Shown piece after piece: positions 33,463 through 41,907 of a stretch of DNA of 42,222 nucleotides. Position numbers and translations under genes: made by a program. The stretch is from Rhodocyclaceae bacterium. Its GTDB lineage: Bacteria > Pseudomonadota > Gammaproteobacteria > Burkholderiales > Rhodocyclaceae. The notes below the pieces were generated by a model. It was not told where the DNA came from and did not search any database. It worked only from the letters and a program-made list of their open reading frames with translations. Location: the NCBI GenBank assembly GCA_020445785.1, contig JAGRFZ010000002.1, positions 676 through 42,897 of the forward strand, read 5' to 3'. Each line of letters begins with the position of its first letter. Position 1 is the stretch's first letter.

Positions 33463-34383
33463 ATGAAGTGGAACCAGGAGTCATTGGAAGCACGCTACCG
33501 CCGCTGGGCGGGAAACATCATTGCGCGCGCCGGCGAGCAGGAGCGCAGCGGGCTTCGCGCCTGGGCGGCCCGCCTGCTCGAGATCCGGGAAGGCCGTGAG
33601 TTTCCTCCGGTCAAGGTGCAGCTCGCGCTGCAGGCGAGCATGGACCCGACCTTCTCCGCACGCACGATGCAGTTGCTCGGGCGCGAACTGAAGCGCATCG
33701 GCTGGGACGAACGCGACACTTACGAACGGCTGGGCATCTCCATGGCCGGCACGATGGCCATGCTGACGTCGGTCGGCACGATCGCGCTGGCCGCCTTCGG
33801 CAGCATGTTCAGCGTGCCCATGTGGGTCGTCTTCGGCTCCGGCGACGAGTTCGCACGAATCCTGATCGAAGAGGTCGACGCCGCCGCCCCGCCCCACACC
33901 GCGACACCGAGCCCGGCAGCGTCCGATGACGTCGAGGGCGAGCCGCCGGCAGGACGACGGGCCGCGACGGCGGCCGAGGACGCCGGGCCCGTGGGCGCGC
34001 AGGCCGTCGACCCGGATGCGGCGCTGCAACCCATGGTCCTGATCAACATCGGCAGCAGTTATCGCCCGGACATGGATGCAGCGGCACTGTACGAGGTGAC
34101 GCGCGGGGTGTGGCGGATCGGTGCCGACAAACGGCGCAAGGTGCGCTATGCCCTGGCCGTGGCAGACGGCGAGGTGCGCGAGGCCTATCGGGTGGATGCC
34201 TGGCACGAGGCCGGTTCGACGCCCTACGCCACCCGCCGGGCCGACGCACTCGGGCAGGCGGGGCGCTGGGAGTTCACCGGCGAGGTGGCTCCGCATTCGG
34301 CGCGCGAGGCGCTGGTGAGCATTCCGGTGGGCGACAGTTTCAAGCCCGGAAACGCCAATCCGATCCGCTACCGCAACGTCTGA
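33463..34383 (+). CDS. Unknown membrane protein with a small recurrent C-terminal domain
   Basis: A 306-residue protein. Start at 33463 with GGAGGGTCGG before the ATG. The N-terminal 90 residues are helical (EARYRRWAGNIIARAGEQER). One or two hydrophobic segments follow (about 92-122, GISMAGTMAMLTSVGTIALA and VPMWVVFG), then a Pro/Ala-rich linker. The C-terminal 115 residues (LYEVTRGVWRIGADKRRKVR, VREAYRVDAWHEAGSTPYAT, GRWEFTGEVA, NPIRYRNV) look like a compact domain that I have seen, from memory, at the C-terminus of other bacterial proteins including defence-linked ones; I cannot name it. It faces the STAND operon tail to tail with 30 bases between, so a functional link is possible but unproven. 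Confidence 0.5.
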   Translation: MKWNQESLEARYRRWAGNIIARAGEQERSGLRAWAARLLEIREGREFPPVKVQLALQASMDPTFSARTMQLLGRELKRIGWDERDTYERLGISMAGTMAMLTSVGTIALAAFGSMFSVPMWVVFGSGDEFARILIEEVDAAAPPHTATPSPAASDDVEGEPPAGRRAATAAEDAGPVGAQAVDPDAALQPMVLINIGSSYRPDMDAAALYEVTRGVWRIGADKRRKVRYALAVADGEVREAYRVDAWHEAGSTPYATRRADALGQAGRWEFTGEVAPHSAREALVSIPVGDSFKPGNANPIRYRNV

Positions 34384-34413
34384 GCGCCGGGCCCATGGCG
34401 CCCGGCCGCCGTG

Positions 34414-37400
34414 TCAATTGCCAGCCTTCGGCGCGGTTGGTTGCCGGGTCAGGATGTCGCGGATCAAGCCCTGCTGCCGGTCGATTTCCAGCGTGCGCTT
34501 GCGCACGTAGGTCTTCTGCTCCTGGACCACCTGCTTGGCTTCCTCGACCGCACGGCGCAGGGGCGCGGCGGCGCTGTCGGCAGTGGCGCCGGAATGGTCC
34601 CTGAGCGAGGCGAGCGCTTCGTCGAGGGACGCCTGCAGGCCCCCGAGGCGGGCTTCGGCCTCGATGCGCTGGGCTTCGGCGGTGTTGCGCTCGCCCTCGA
34701 GGGACTTGAGTTGCTCGAGCAGGGCATTGCGCTGTTTTTCGAGGACCTGGTGGCTTTCGCTGATCTCCCTCGCCCGCTGCTCGAGTGCCCAACCCTTGCG
34801 CACCGAGTTGAACCAGCCGGACGCCGCTGCGACGGCGATCAGCAGAAAGACCGATGCGAGCACCGACCGCACCCGCACCCGACGGGCCTTGATCTGGTCG
34901 CGATGGTCCGCGCTGGCGTCGATGAAGCGCTGCACGTCATGGCCGAGCTCCGCCCTGTGGCGTGTCGCCAAGTGCACGGCGTCGTCCAGTGAGGTGCCGC
35001 GCAGCAGCAACTCGTCGGCCTCGCCGCCGGCGTGCCAGGCTTCCGCCTCGACCTGCATCATGTGCAGCCATTCGAGGAAATCGCGTTGCTGCTCCAGCCA
35101 GATCAACACCCGTGGCCAGTCGCGTGCGAGCGCTTCGTGGGCGAGCTCGACCGTCGCTTCGTTGCGGTCGCGGCCGACCACGAGCAGACGTTGGGTCACC
35201 AACTCGGTGACTGCGGCCGCTTCGGCGCTGCCGGCCGCCGCCAGGGCCGTCGCCCGCGCCCGGTGGCTGGTGGCGCGCGTGCCGCCTGGGGCGACCTGCA
35301 GCAGGCGCAGCACGATGCGGCGCATCGCCTCGCGCTCCTGTTCGTCGCGGGATTCGAAGGCCCGGTCAGCGGTCTCGATGACGATTCCACGCAGGCCGCC
35401 GAAACTGTCGTACGCGGCATTGGTCAGCCAGCCGCTGCGGCGAAACTCCCATAGCCGGCACAACGCGAGCTGCAGGAAGGGCAGCACGCCGGGTTCGTTT
35501 TCGCTGCGCGACATCAGGCGGTCCACCAGGCCCGGCTCGAACGCCAGTCCGAGCCTGTCGGCCGGCCCCTCGACCATCCTGCGCAGCGACGCCACCGCCA
35601 GCGGCCGCAACTCGAGGCGCGACGCAGCGGCCAGCGGCCCGCCTTTGACGGCCCCCATCCACTCGTCGATCTCGTCGCTGCGCAGGGTCAGTACGACGCG
35701 GGCGCCAAGTGCCGTGAGTTCGCCCACGAGGGCGGCGACGCGCTGGCCGCGTGCCGCGCCCGGTGGCATTTCGGATTCGTCCGTGCCCGCCGGGAGCGGC
35801 GCCGATCGAGAGAGACTGTCGATGGCGACCACGACGGAGCCCCGTGGGCGATCGGCGATCGCCGCAAAGGCGCCGCTGGCGTCCCCCGCGGGGCGCTGGG
35901 CCGTCGGCAGCGATCGTGCCACGGCGGTCGCGGTCGCCGCTGCGCTGGGTGCGTCGATCAGCTTCCATTCCGGGTGGGACTTGCGCAGGCTGGGGAACAG
36001 GCCTGCCCGCAGCAGCGAAGTGCGGCCACTGGCACTGGGGCCGATCAGCAAGACCAGCGAATTGTCCGCGACCAGCCCGGTGAGGATGCCGACTTCCTCG
36101 TCGCGGCCGAAGAACAGGTCGGCGTGGTGTTCGGCGAATGCGGTGGGGCCGATGTACGGACAGCGTTCCTCGGTCTCGATCGTGGCCGTGTCGATGCCAC
36201 CGGCCGGCGGTCGGGCGTGGGGGCGGCGCAGGATCCGAACCAGATCGTCGAGGGCGTCCGCTGCCATGCCGCCGCGCAGGTCCACCGTGTAGAACTCGGC
36301 CAGCGCGGGATCCGCCGGCTGCTTGCCTTCATGACCCGGCAGCAGCACCGGCAGCAGCGCGATATCGCGCCCCGCATCCCGCGCCATCAGGGTCAGGGTC
36401 ACCAACTTCTGCTGCTGGCTTTCGAATCCGCTGGCCCCCAGGCACACCGCCAGCGCTCGGGCGTGGGCGAGCATGCCTTCCATGCGCAGTTTCCAGTCGG
36501 GACTGACGGCGCCCTGGACGGTATCCACGGCGGCGCGGACACCGCGCTCGACCAGCGCCCGGCGCAGCTCGGTGACGTGGGCGGCGTCCTGGCCCGAATA
36601 GGAGAGGAGGATGTCGAAGTCGGCAAAGCGCTTGGTTTCGTCGTAGCGTGCCTGGGTGGTGGCCTCGGGAGCCGGGAGGTGCGCATCGCCGGCATCATCG
36701 CCGTCGTTGCCGAGGCGTGTGGCCGCGTCGGCGGCGACCCGTCCGAGGGCGCTTTCGGGCGGCGTGTCGGATGGCGACAGCGTGACGATGATGTCGGCGA
36801 GGTGGCTGAAGATGCCGGCCAGGTGCTCCTTGGCCGCCTTTTCTTCGGGATTGCGGGCGACCCGCTCCTCGAACGCGAACTGGGGGTCGTAGGGGATCGT
36901 CAGATCGCGGAAGCCGATGCCCGCCTCTGCCAGGCGCGGCGGCAGCAGGTCGCCGAAGCGGGCGTCGAAGCGATCGAAGAATTCGGACAGCAGGGCCGGC
37001 GTGCGCTGTTCGACGCGCGCCGGGACCACCACGATCTCGATCGGCCGGCCGCGCCGCAGGCCCTCGACCGGCTGGGATCGGAAATCTTCGAGCATGCTCC
37101 AGGTGCCGTCCAGGTTCTGGTGGTTGGCCCCGCACATCATGACGATGACGTCGGCAAGCTGGTAGCCGCAGATGCCGCCCATCTCGGTCACGCCGGTGCG
37201 GCTGTCGATCAGCACCAGGTCGTAGCCGGCCTTGCCGAGGGCGCGCCGCAACCACTCGAAGAACAGATCGCCTTCCCAGTTGAAATAGAAATCCTGCCAG
37301 TCGAAGCTGCGCAGTGCGAGCGCGTAGCGGGCCAGTTGCTCCGGGGTCAGCCGTTGCCCGGCCGGCAGCAGGTCGAGGCGCCCGCCCTGGGGGCGTCGGC

Positions 37401-37692
37401 CGAAAATCGTGGCGATGTAGCGGCTGATCTCGCGGAAGTCGTCACCGCCGCCGGTGACCGACATGGCTTCCTTGTAGGCCAGCAGCAAGTCGAGCAGCCC
37501 CGGCTGCCGACGCACGGCGTCGCGCTGTTCCCGTTCGTCGCCGCGGTAGAAGTACTGCTCGAGCCCAGGTGCCTCCAGGTCGAAGTCGATCATCAGCACC
37601 TTGAGACCACGTCGCGACAGCACGTCGGCGACGTTGGCCAGTGCCATCGAGCGGCCGACGCCTCCCTTGTAGGAGTAGAACGTGCAGATCAA
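34414..37692 (-). CDS. KGGVGR ATPase-TIR-nSTAND NTPase fusion with transmembrane helix and coiled coil
   Basis: A 1092-residue multidomain protein. Residues 1-305: ParA/CobQ-like ATPase with FYSYKGGVGRSMALANVAD, DFDLEAPGLEQ and YDLVLIDSRTGVTEMGG. Residues 356-490: TIR domain (FDILLSYSGQDAAHVTELRR, VCLGASGFES); the usual catalytic Glu is not clear (Lys401 there, Glu405 one turn later). Residues 510-930: nSTAND-type NTPase with CPYIGPTAFAEHHADLFFGR, IGPSASGRTSLLRAGLFPSL and VVVAIDSLSR, then AHEALARDWPRV. Residues 941-961: membrane helix; 965-1080: coiled coil. Both P-loops have Arg where Lys is standard. The start is TTG at 37692, with GGAGG upstream, overlapping the previous stop (TTGA). The architecture is that of a biological-conflict sensor-effector; target and trigger are unknown. 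Confidence 0.85.
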   Translation of the reverse strand: MICTFYSYKGGVGRSMALANVADVLSRRGLKVLMIDFDLEAPGLEQYFYRGDEREQRDAVRRQPGLLDLLLAYKEAMSVTGGGDDFREISRYIATIFGRRPQGGRLDLLPAGQRLTPEQLARYALALRSFDWQDFYFNWEGDLFFEWLRRALGKAGYDLVLIDSRTGVTEMGGICGYQLADVIVMMCGANHQNLDGTWSMLEDFRSQPVEGLRRGRPIEIVVVPARVEQRTPALLSEFFDRFDARFGDLLPPRLAEAGIGFRDLTIPYDPQFAFEERVARNPEEKAAKEHLAGIFSHLADIIVTLSPSDTPPESALGRVAADAATRLGNDGDDAGDAHLPAPEATTQARYDETKRFADFDILLSYSGQDAAHVTELRRALVERGVRAAVDTVQGAVSPDWKLRMEGMLAHARALAVCLGASGFESQQQKLVTLTLMARDAGRDIALLPVLLPGHEGKQPADPALAEFYTVDLRGGMAADALDDLVRILRRPHARPPAGGIDTATIETEERCPYIGPTAFAEHHADLFFGRDEEVGILTGLVADNSLVLLIGPSASGRTSLLRAGLFPSLRKSHPEWKLIDAPSAAATATAVARSLPTAQRPAGDASGAFAAIADRPRGSVVVAIDSLSRSAPLPAGTDESEMPPGAARGQRVAALVGELTALGARVVLTLRSDEIDEWMGAVKGGPLAAASRLELRPLAVASLRRMVEGPADRLGLAFEPGLVDRLMSRSENEPGVLPFLQLALCRLWEFRRSGWLTNAAYDSFGGLRGIVIETADRAFESRDEQEREAMRRIVLRLLQVAPGGTRATSHRARATALAAAGSAEAAAVTELVTQRLLVVGRDRNEATVELAHEALARDWPRVLIWLEQQRDFLEWLHMMQVEAEAWHAGGEADELLLRGTSLDDAVHLATRHRAELGHDVQRFIDASADHRDQIKARRVRVRSVLASVFLLIAVAAASGWFNSVRKGWALEQRAREISESHQVLEKQRNALLEQLKSLEGERNTAEAQRIEAEARLGGLQASLDEALASLRDHSGATADSAAAPLRRAVEEAKQVVQEQKTYVRKRTLEIDRQQGLIRDILTRQPTAPKAGN

Positions 37693-39440
37693 GGCCGGCC
37701 TCCGCCACCCCAGCCGTAGTCGCGTTTGGGCTGCAGGCCGCCCTCGCCGAGTTCGGCCGCGAGGGCGCCGAGGGCGCTGCGGTCGGGCTGCGGCTCCTGC
37801 AGCCGCGACAGGGTGGCGGGCAGACTGCAATGCAACCAGCGCTTGAAGCGGCGCTCGTTGCCGACGGCCAGCTCGCATTGGGGATCGAACTCCACCGCGT
37901 AGCGGTCGAAGGCGCCGGCCAGGCGCCGCCGGGTGGCGTCCTCGAGCAGCGCCTCGACCTCTTCGCGGCCGGGGTCGAAGGGCGACACCGTGACGATCGC
38001 GACGAGGTCGTTGTTGAAAAACGGCGAATTCTGGAAGGCCTGGCGCAGGGTCGGGTGGAAGAGGGAGATCTCGTCCACCAGCACCACGCAACCGGCGCGC
38101 GCGATGGCACGGTAGGTCGGGCGCAGGCGCGGATTGTCTTCGACCAATGCGTCGAACGGATACCACTGCAGCCGGACATGGCGCTGCCGTTGCTGGATCT
38201 GGCCGCGGCGCCCGACCGCGTCGGCGATCTCCTCGGCGATCACGCGTACGCTCGGGCCGTTCTCGTGGAAGGGTCGCCAGCGATGACGACTGTCATGGTA
38301 GCGCGCTCGCCAGGCAATGCCCTCGACCGCCAGGGCCTGCTTCAGCGCCTCGTACTGCTGCTGCTCCGCACCGGTGAGCTGGGCCAGCAGGGCGGCGTCG
38401 TTTTCGAGCTGGTCGAGTTCGGCGCGGGTCATCGCGACGATGCACACGGGTACGCCGACGCTGCGGCTGGCGGCGGGGGGCTGGCGTTCGGCGAGCCAGC
38501 GGCGGGCGCCCTGCAGTGGATCGTCGCCGGCGAGGTCGGGCGGCGCCAGCACGAAACATTCGTCGGTGAGCCAGGCGGCGGGCAGCTCGTCGCGCCGAAC
38601 GTTGGACAGCAGCAAGGCCAGCGAACCGGTCCGGGCACGCATGACCTGAAGAGTCTCGCCGAGGGTGTCGGCATCGGCCAGCATCTGCGGCAGCGACTGC
38701 GGGGTGATCAGTGCCGCCGCGGCATGGCACGCGATGGCGTTCTCCTCCCGCATCGAGACGCCCCGGTCGTCATCGGCGAACAGGGTTTCGCTCGACAGCT
38801 TGGTCGGTCTTTCGAGTCCGGCGGCGAGTTCGCGTGCGAGCGCGGTCGCCTGGCCGACATCCGCCGGATGATGGGCGAGGTAGAGCGCATGAGTGACCTC
38901 CCGCTGCAGCTTCTGCGGCGGCCGGCGCGGGCGTGGGGTGGCGTGGGTGTCGGCATCGGGCAGATTGCTCACCGCGTTGCAGACTGCGATCGCGAGTCCG
39001 GCCGCATCCGAGAATTCGGTGGCCAGATGTTGTTCCAGCAGGCGTTTGCGCAGCCCCGCGATGCAGGCGCCGCGGTCGTTTTCCCCGGTGACGCTGTCCA
39101 TCATCGTCGGCGACCAGGCGGCATCCTCCCGCAGCACGAAGATCAGCCGGTGTTTGTCCTTGGCGGCCTCCATCTCCAGTTCGGTGATCGACAGTCGCTT
39201 CGGGTTCTCGGCTTCGGGCGGGACGAATCCGTAGCGCCACGCGAACAGGCCGACGTAGATGTCGCAGGAGGCTGCGTCCTTGAGGCATGCCGACTGGGGG
39301 CGGTCGTCGCGGGCGACGTAGTCCTCCATCGCAATGACCTTGATGTCGGCGAGTTGATTGAGTGCCTTGTAGACGGCCTCACGATGCTGCTGTAGATCCT
39401 TGAAGCTCGACGAGAGGTAAACCGTCCGGAATTCCGCCAT
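37689..39440 (-). CDS. DUF4062 and TIR-like protein, partner of the STAND fusion
   Basis: A 583-residue protein. Residues 5-105 are DUF4062: TVYLSSSFKDLQQHREAVYK, then SCDIYVGLFAWRYGFVPPE and SITELEMEAAKDKHRLIFVL; this domain is typical of the N-terminus of STAND and TIR conflict proteins. Residues 183-300 look TIR-like (HALYLAHHPADVGQATALARE, AAALITPQSL). Residues 328-545 form a conserved-looking region I cannot name (VVLVDEISLFHPTLRQAFQN and FDPQCELAVGNERRFKRWLH) that I recall beside KGGVGR ATPases in other bacteria. The end is Gly-rich. It precedes the large ATPase gene with a four-base overlap, so the two proteins are made in a fixed ratio and probably form one complex. A -10 like TATACT lies 44 bases upstream. 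Confidence 0.8.
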   Translation of the reverse strand: MAEFRTVYLSSSFKDLQQHREAVYKALNQLADIKVIAMEDYVARDDRPQSACLKDAASCDIYVGLFAWRYGFVPPEAENPKRLSITELEMEAAKDKHRLIFVLREDAAWSPTMMDSVTGENDRGACIAGLRKRLLEQHLATEFSDAAGLAIAVCNAVSNLPDADTHATPRPRRPPQKLQREVTHALYLAHHPADVGQATALARELAAGLERPTKLSSETLFADDDRGVSMREENAIACHAAAALITPQSLPQMLADADTLGETLQVMRARTGSLALLLSNVRRDELPAAWLTDECFVLAPPDLAGDDPLQGARRWLAERQPPAASRSVGVPVCIVAMTRAELDQLENDAALLAQLTGAEQQQYEALKQALAVEGIAWRARYHDSRHRWRPFHENGPSVRVIAEEIADAVGRRGQIQQRQRHVRLQWYPFDALVEDNPRLRPTYRAIARAGCVVLVDEISLFHPTLRQAFQNSPFFNNDLVAIVTVSPFDPGREEVEALLEDATRRRLAGAFDRYAVEFDPQCELAVGNERRFKRWLHCSLPATLSRLQEPQPDRSALGALAAELGEGGLQPKRDYGWGGGGRP

Positions 39441-39483
39441 GCCTGCTCCGCTCCGCTGCGGGACGCCCCATCCCGATGCTGAG

Positions 39484-39489
39484 AGTATA
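39484..39489 (-). promoter_or_regulatory. Possible -10 element of the STAND operon
   Basis: On the minus strand TATACT, a near-consensus -10, with a start near 39477 and about 37 bases of leader. The -35 is poor at standard spacing (AAGGTT at 15 bases). The T/A-rich stretch just upstream is unusual for this window. Confidence 0.35.
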
Positions 39490-39523
39490 GGCGCGGCCCG
39501 CGAAAACCTTTTTCACGGCATAA

Positions 39524-39540
39524 AGGGTGGCATTCACCCT
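39524..39540 (-). terminator. Weak hairpin terminator after the AbrB permease gene
   Basis: AGGGTG, loop of five, CACCCT, followed on the minus strand by TTTAT. A 6-bp stem with a short T-run 41 bases past the stop; it would shield the STAND operon from upstream transcription. Confidence 0.45.
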
Positions 39541-39580
39541 ATGGGCGTGCAAGATCCGATTGGCATGAAGCGTGGAATAT

Positions 39581-40639
39581 TCAGCAGCGCTGCCGTCGCG
39601 GGCCGAGACGGAACAGGCGAAAGCAGGGGCCTGCGCCCAGGCTCAGCACCACCACGCGCAGTACGTGGCAGGCAGTAACCAGCGGCACCCCCAGTTGCAG
39701 GTCGCGGGCAGTGACCGACATCTCGGCGATGCCGCCCGGCGCCGCCGCCAGCAACAGGGTCGCCGCAGTGCCCGAGGACGACATCGCGAACAGCAAGGCC
39801 AGCGAGGCACCGAGCAGCAGCGCCGCCAGCGTCGATGCCAACGCGGCGGCCATGAAACGCGGCGCCCGTTCGAAGAAGTCGGGCGAAAAGCGGCTGCCGA
39901 GGGCAATGCCGATCAACAACTGGCCGCCGTTCACCAGCCAGGTCGGCATCGCCGACAAGGGGGTGCCGGTGGCGGTGACCAGGCCGACCGCAAACAAAGG
40001 GCCGAGTACCCAGGCGTTGGCGACGCCCACGGTGCGCAGGGCTAAGGCGCCCGCCAGGCTCGCCGCCACCAGCAGCGGCATGCGCTGCCAGTCCAGCTCG
40101 CGCGCGAGCGGCGCGTAGGCATCGCTGCCGTGGGCACCGGCGGCGGCCAGAATCAACGGGATCGTCGCGACCACGACCGCCACCCGCAGCGCATGGGCGG
40201 CCGCGATCAGGTCCACCGCGCCGCCGTGGCGCTCCGCCAGCACGGCCATCTCGCTGGCGCCGCCCGGCAGGGAGGCGAAATAGGCGGTGGCCCGGTCGCA
40301 GCCAGTCAGGCGCCGCACCAGCTCGCTGCAGATCATGCCGAAAGGTAGGGAGCAGGCCGCGATGGCGAGGATCAGGGACGCATTGCGCTGCAGTTCGCCG
40401 ATCACGGCGGGCGTGAAATAGAGGCCCAACGTCGCACCGATCACCCACTGACCGGCCTGGCGGGAACCCGGGGGTGCCTCCAGCGCAATGCCGCGGATAC
40501 GCAGGCCGCCGACCAGCAGCAGCGGGCCGATCATCCACGGCAGCGGCAGATGGAGCCAGGATGCGACCAGCGACGCCACGGCTGCCGGCAGCAGCAGGCC
40601 GAAACGGTGGGCGACGAAAGGACGCAGGGCGGAATCCAT
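39581..40639 (-). CDS. AbrB family membrane permease
   Basis: A 352-residue membrane protein built of two similar halves. The repeats are visible as LPLPWMIGPLLLVGG and VANAWVLGPLFAVGL, and as SLPGGASEMAVLAERHGGAVDLIAAAHALRV and AAPGGIAEMSVTARDLQLGVPLVTACHVLRV. This GGxxEM-(A/T) duplication is characteristic of the AbrB family (named for an ammonia monooxygenase-like annotation; no such activity is implied). Substrate unknown; family members have been linked to regulation or small-molecule export. The ATG at 40639 was chosen over upstream starts lacking a ribosome site. It follows the alcohol dehydrogenase gene by 94 bases on the same strand. Confidence 0.88.
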   Translation of the reverse strand: MDSALRPFVAHRFGLLLPAAVASLVASWLHLPLPWMIGPLLLVGGLRIRGIALEAPPGSRQAGQWVIGATLGLYFTPAVIGELQRNASLILAIAACSLPFGMICSELVRRLTGCDRATAYFASLPGGASEMAVLAERHGGAVDLIAAAHALRVAVVVATIPLILAAAGAHGSDAYAPLARELDWQRMPLLVAASLAGALALRTVGVANAWVLGPLFAVGLVTATGTPLSAMPTWLVNGGQLLIGIALGSRFSPDFFERAPRFMAAALASTLAALLLGASLALLFAMSSSGTAATLLLAAAPGGIAEMSVTARDLQLGVPLVTACHVLRVVVLSLGAGPCFRLFRLGPRRQRC

Positions 40640-40733
40640 GGCCGTCAGTGTACCGGCCCAACGGCCAGTGACAATGCGGGAATGCCACAGTTCGTAAGCA
40701 GGCGGGGACTGCGCAGCGGGTGGCGCCGCCAGT

Positions 40734-41750
40734 TCAGGGCAGCAACACCGCTGCACCCTGCAGCCGTCCCTGGCGCAGGTCGTCGAGGGCCTCGTTCGCT
40801 CGCGCCAGCGGGTAATGCGCGGCGTCGACCCGCAAGGCCACGCCGGCCGCCCGCGCGAGGAATCGGTCGCCGTCCTCGCGCGTCAGATTGGCCACCGATC
40901 GCACGCTGCGTTCCTGCCACAACAGCCGGTACGGAAAGGACGGAATGTCGCTCATGTGGATGCCGGCACAGATCAGCGTGCCGCCCGGACGCAGCGCCGC
41001 CAGCGCGGCGGGCACCAGCGCGCCCACCGGCGCGAAGATCAGTGCGGCGTCCAGCGCCTGCGCCGGGGGCTGGTCCGCGTCGCCCGCCCAGCAGGCGCCG
41101 AGATCTCTCGCGTGCTGTTGCGCCGCGGCGTCGCCTGGGCGGGTGAAGGCCAGCACTTCGCAGCCTTCGGCCACCGCAAGCTGGGCAATGAGGTGGGCCG
41201 CGGCGCCGAAACCGTAGAGCCCGACCCGGTCGACCGGACCGCCGAAGGGGTGTTCGCGGGCCATCCGGTAGGCGCGGTGGCCGATCAGGCCGGCGCACAA
41301 CAACGGTGCCGCATGCACGTCGTCGTAGGTTGCGGGCAGGGCGAAGCAGAAGCGCTCGTCGGCCGCGACGTACTCGGCGTAGCCGCCTTGCAGCGTGTAT
41401 CCGGTGAAGCGCGCCGATGGGCACAGGTTCTCGGCGTCGGCTCGGCAGTAGCGGCACTGCCCGCAAGTCCATCCCAGCCAAGGCACGCCGACCCGGCTGC
41501 CGATCGGGTGCCGACCGGCGCCATCGCCATGGGCAATGACGTGGCCGACGATCTCGTGGCCGGGTACCAGCGGCAACGCCGGGTCGGGCAGTTCGCCGTC
41601 GACCACGTGCAGGTCGGTGCGGCACACCGCGCAGGCCGCCACCCGCAGCAAGACCTGGCCGCGTGCGGGGGTCGGTACCGGCAATGTGCGTGCGTGCAGC
41701 GGCGCGCCCGGTCGCTCCAGCACCATCGCCCGCATGGTCTGCGGAATCAT
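40734..41750 (-). CDS. Zinc-dependent alcohol dehydrogenase
   Basis: A 338-residue medium-chain dehydrogenase. Catalytic zinc ligands are in CAVCRTDLHVVDGELP and PGHEIVGHVIAHG; the structural zinc site is CGQCRYCRADAENLC. The nucleotide-binding fold is GLYGFGAAAHLIAQLAVAEG (GxGxxA/G). The arrangement and the ERSVRSVANLTREDGDRFL tail match the AdhA/YogA-like group, which oxidises short primary alcohols or reduces aldehydes with NAD(P). The ATG at 41750 lacks a clear ribosome site; ATG at 41735 and a GTG at 41798 are alternatives. It is the first gene of the ADH-AbrB pair. Confidence 0.92.
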   Translation of the reverse strand: MIPQTMRAMVLERPGAPLHARTLPVPTPARGQVLLRVAACAVCRTDLHVVDGELPDPALPLVPGHEIVGHVIAHGDGAGRHPIGSRVGVPWLGWTCGQCRYCRADAENLCPSARFTGYTLQGGYAEYVAADERFCFALPATYDDVHAAPLLCAGLIGHRAYRMAREHPFGGPVDRVGLYGFGAAAHLIAQLAVAEGCEVLAFTRPGDAAAQQHARDLGACWAGDADQPPAQALDAALIFAPVGALVPAALAALRPGGTLICAGIHMSDIPSFPYRLLWQERSVRSVANLTREDGDRFLARAAGVALRVDAAHYPLARANEALDDLRQGRLQGAAVLLP

Positions 41751-41845
41751 CGCGAAGCTGCCGTCCGCTCGGGCACGATTCGATGACGCACGTGGCACCT
41801 CCCGCCGTTCGATACCCTGATCTTACGCCGCAGTCGTGGGCCGGC

Positions 41846-41873
41846 AAAAAAGAGCGGCACCCGAAGGTGCCGC
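41846..41873 (-). terminator. Rho-independent terminator of the ActP-type gene
   Basis: The minus strand reads GCGGCACC-TTCG-GGTGCCGC then TCTTTTTTG: an 8-bp stem with a UUCG-type tetraloop and a T-tract, 35 bases past the stop codon. Confidence 0.9.
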
Positions 41874-41907
41874 CCAGACTCCTCACGAGAAGGAGCGGAG
41901 GAATTGC

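Noticed and set aside
34535-37719. Plus-strand frames of 585 and 581 codons
   Set aside because: They run antisense to the KGGVGR-TIR-STAND gene and show no domain; they are shadow frames.
37641-39395. Plus-strand frame of 584 codons
   Set aside because: Antisense to the DUF4062 gene, no ribosome site, no family signature.
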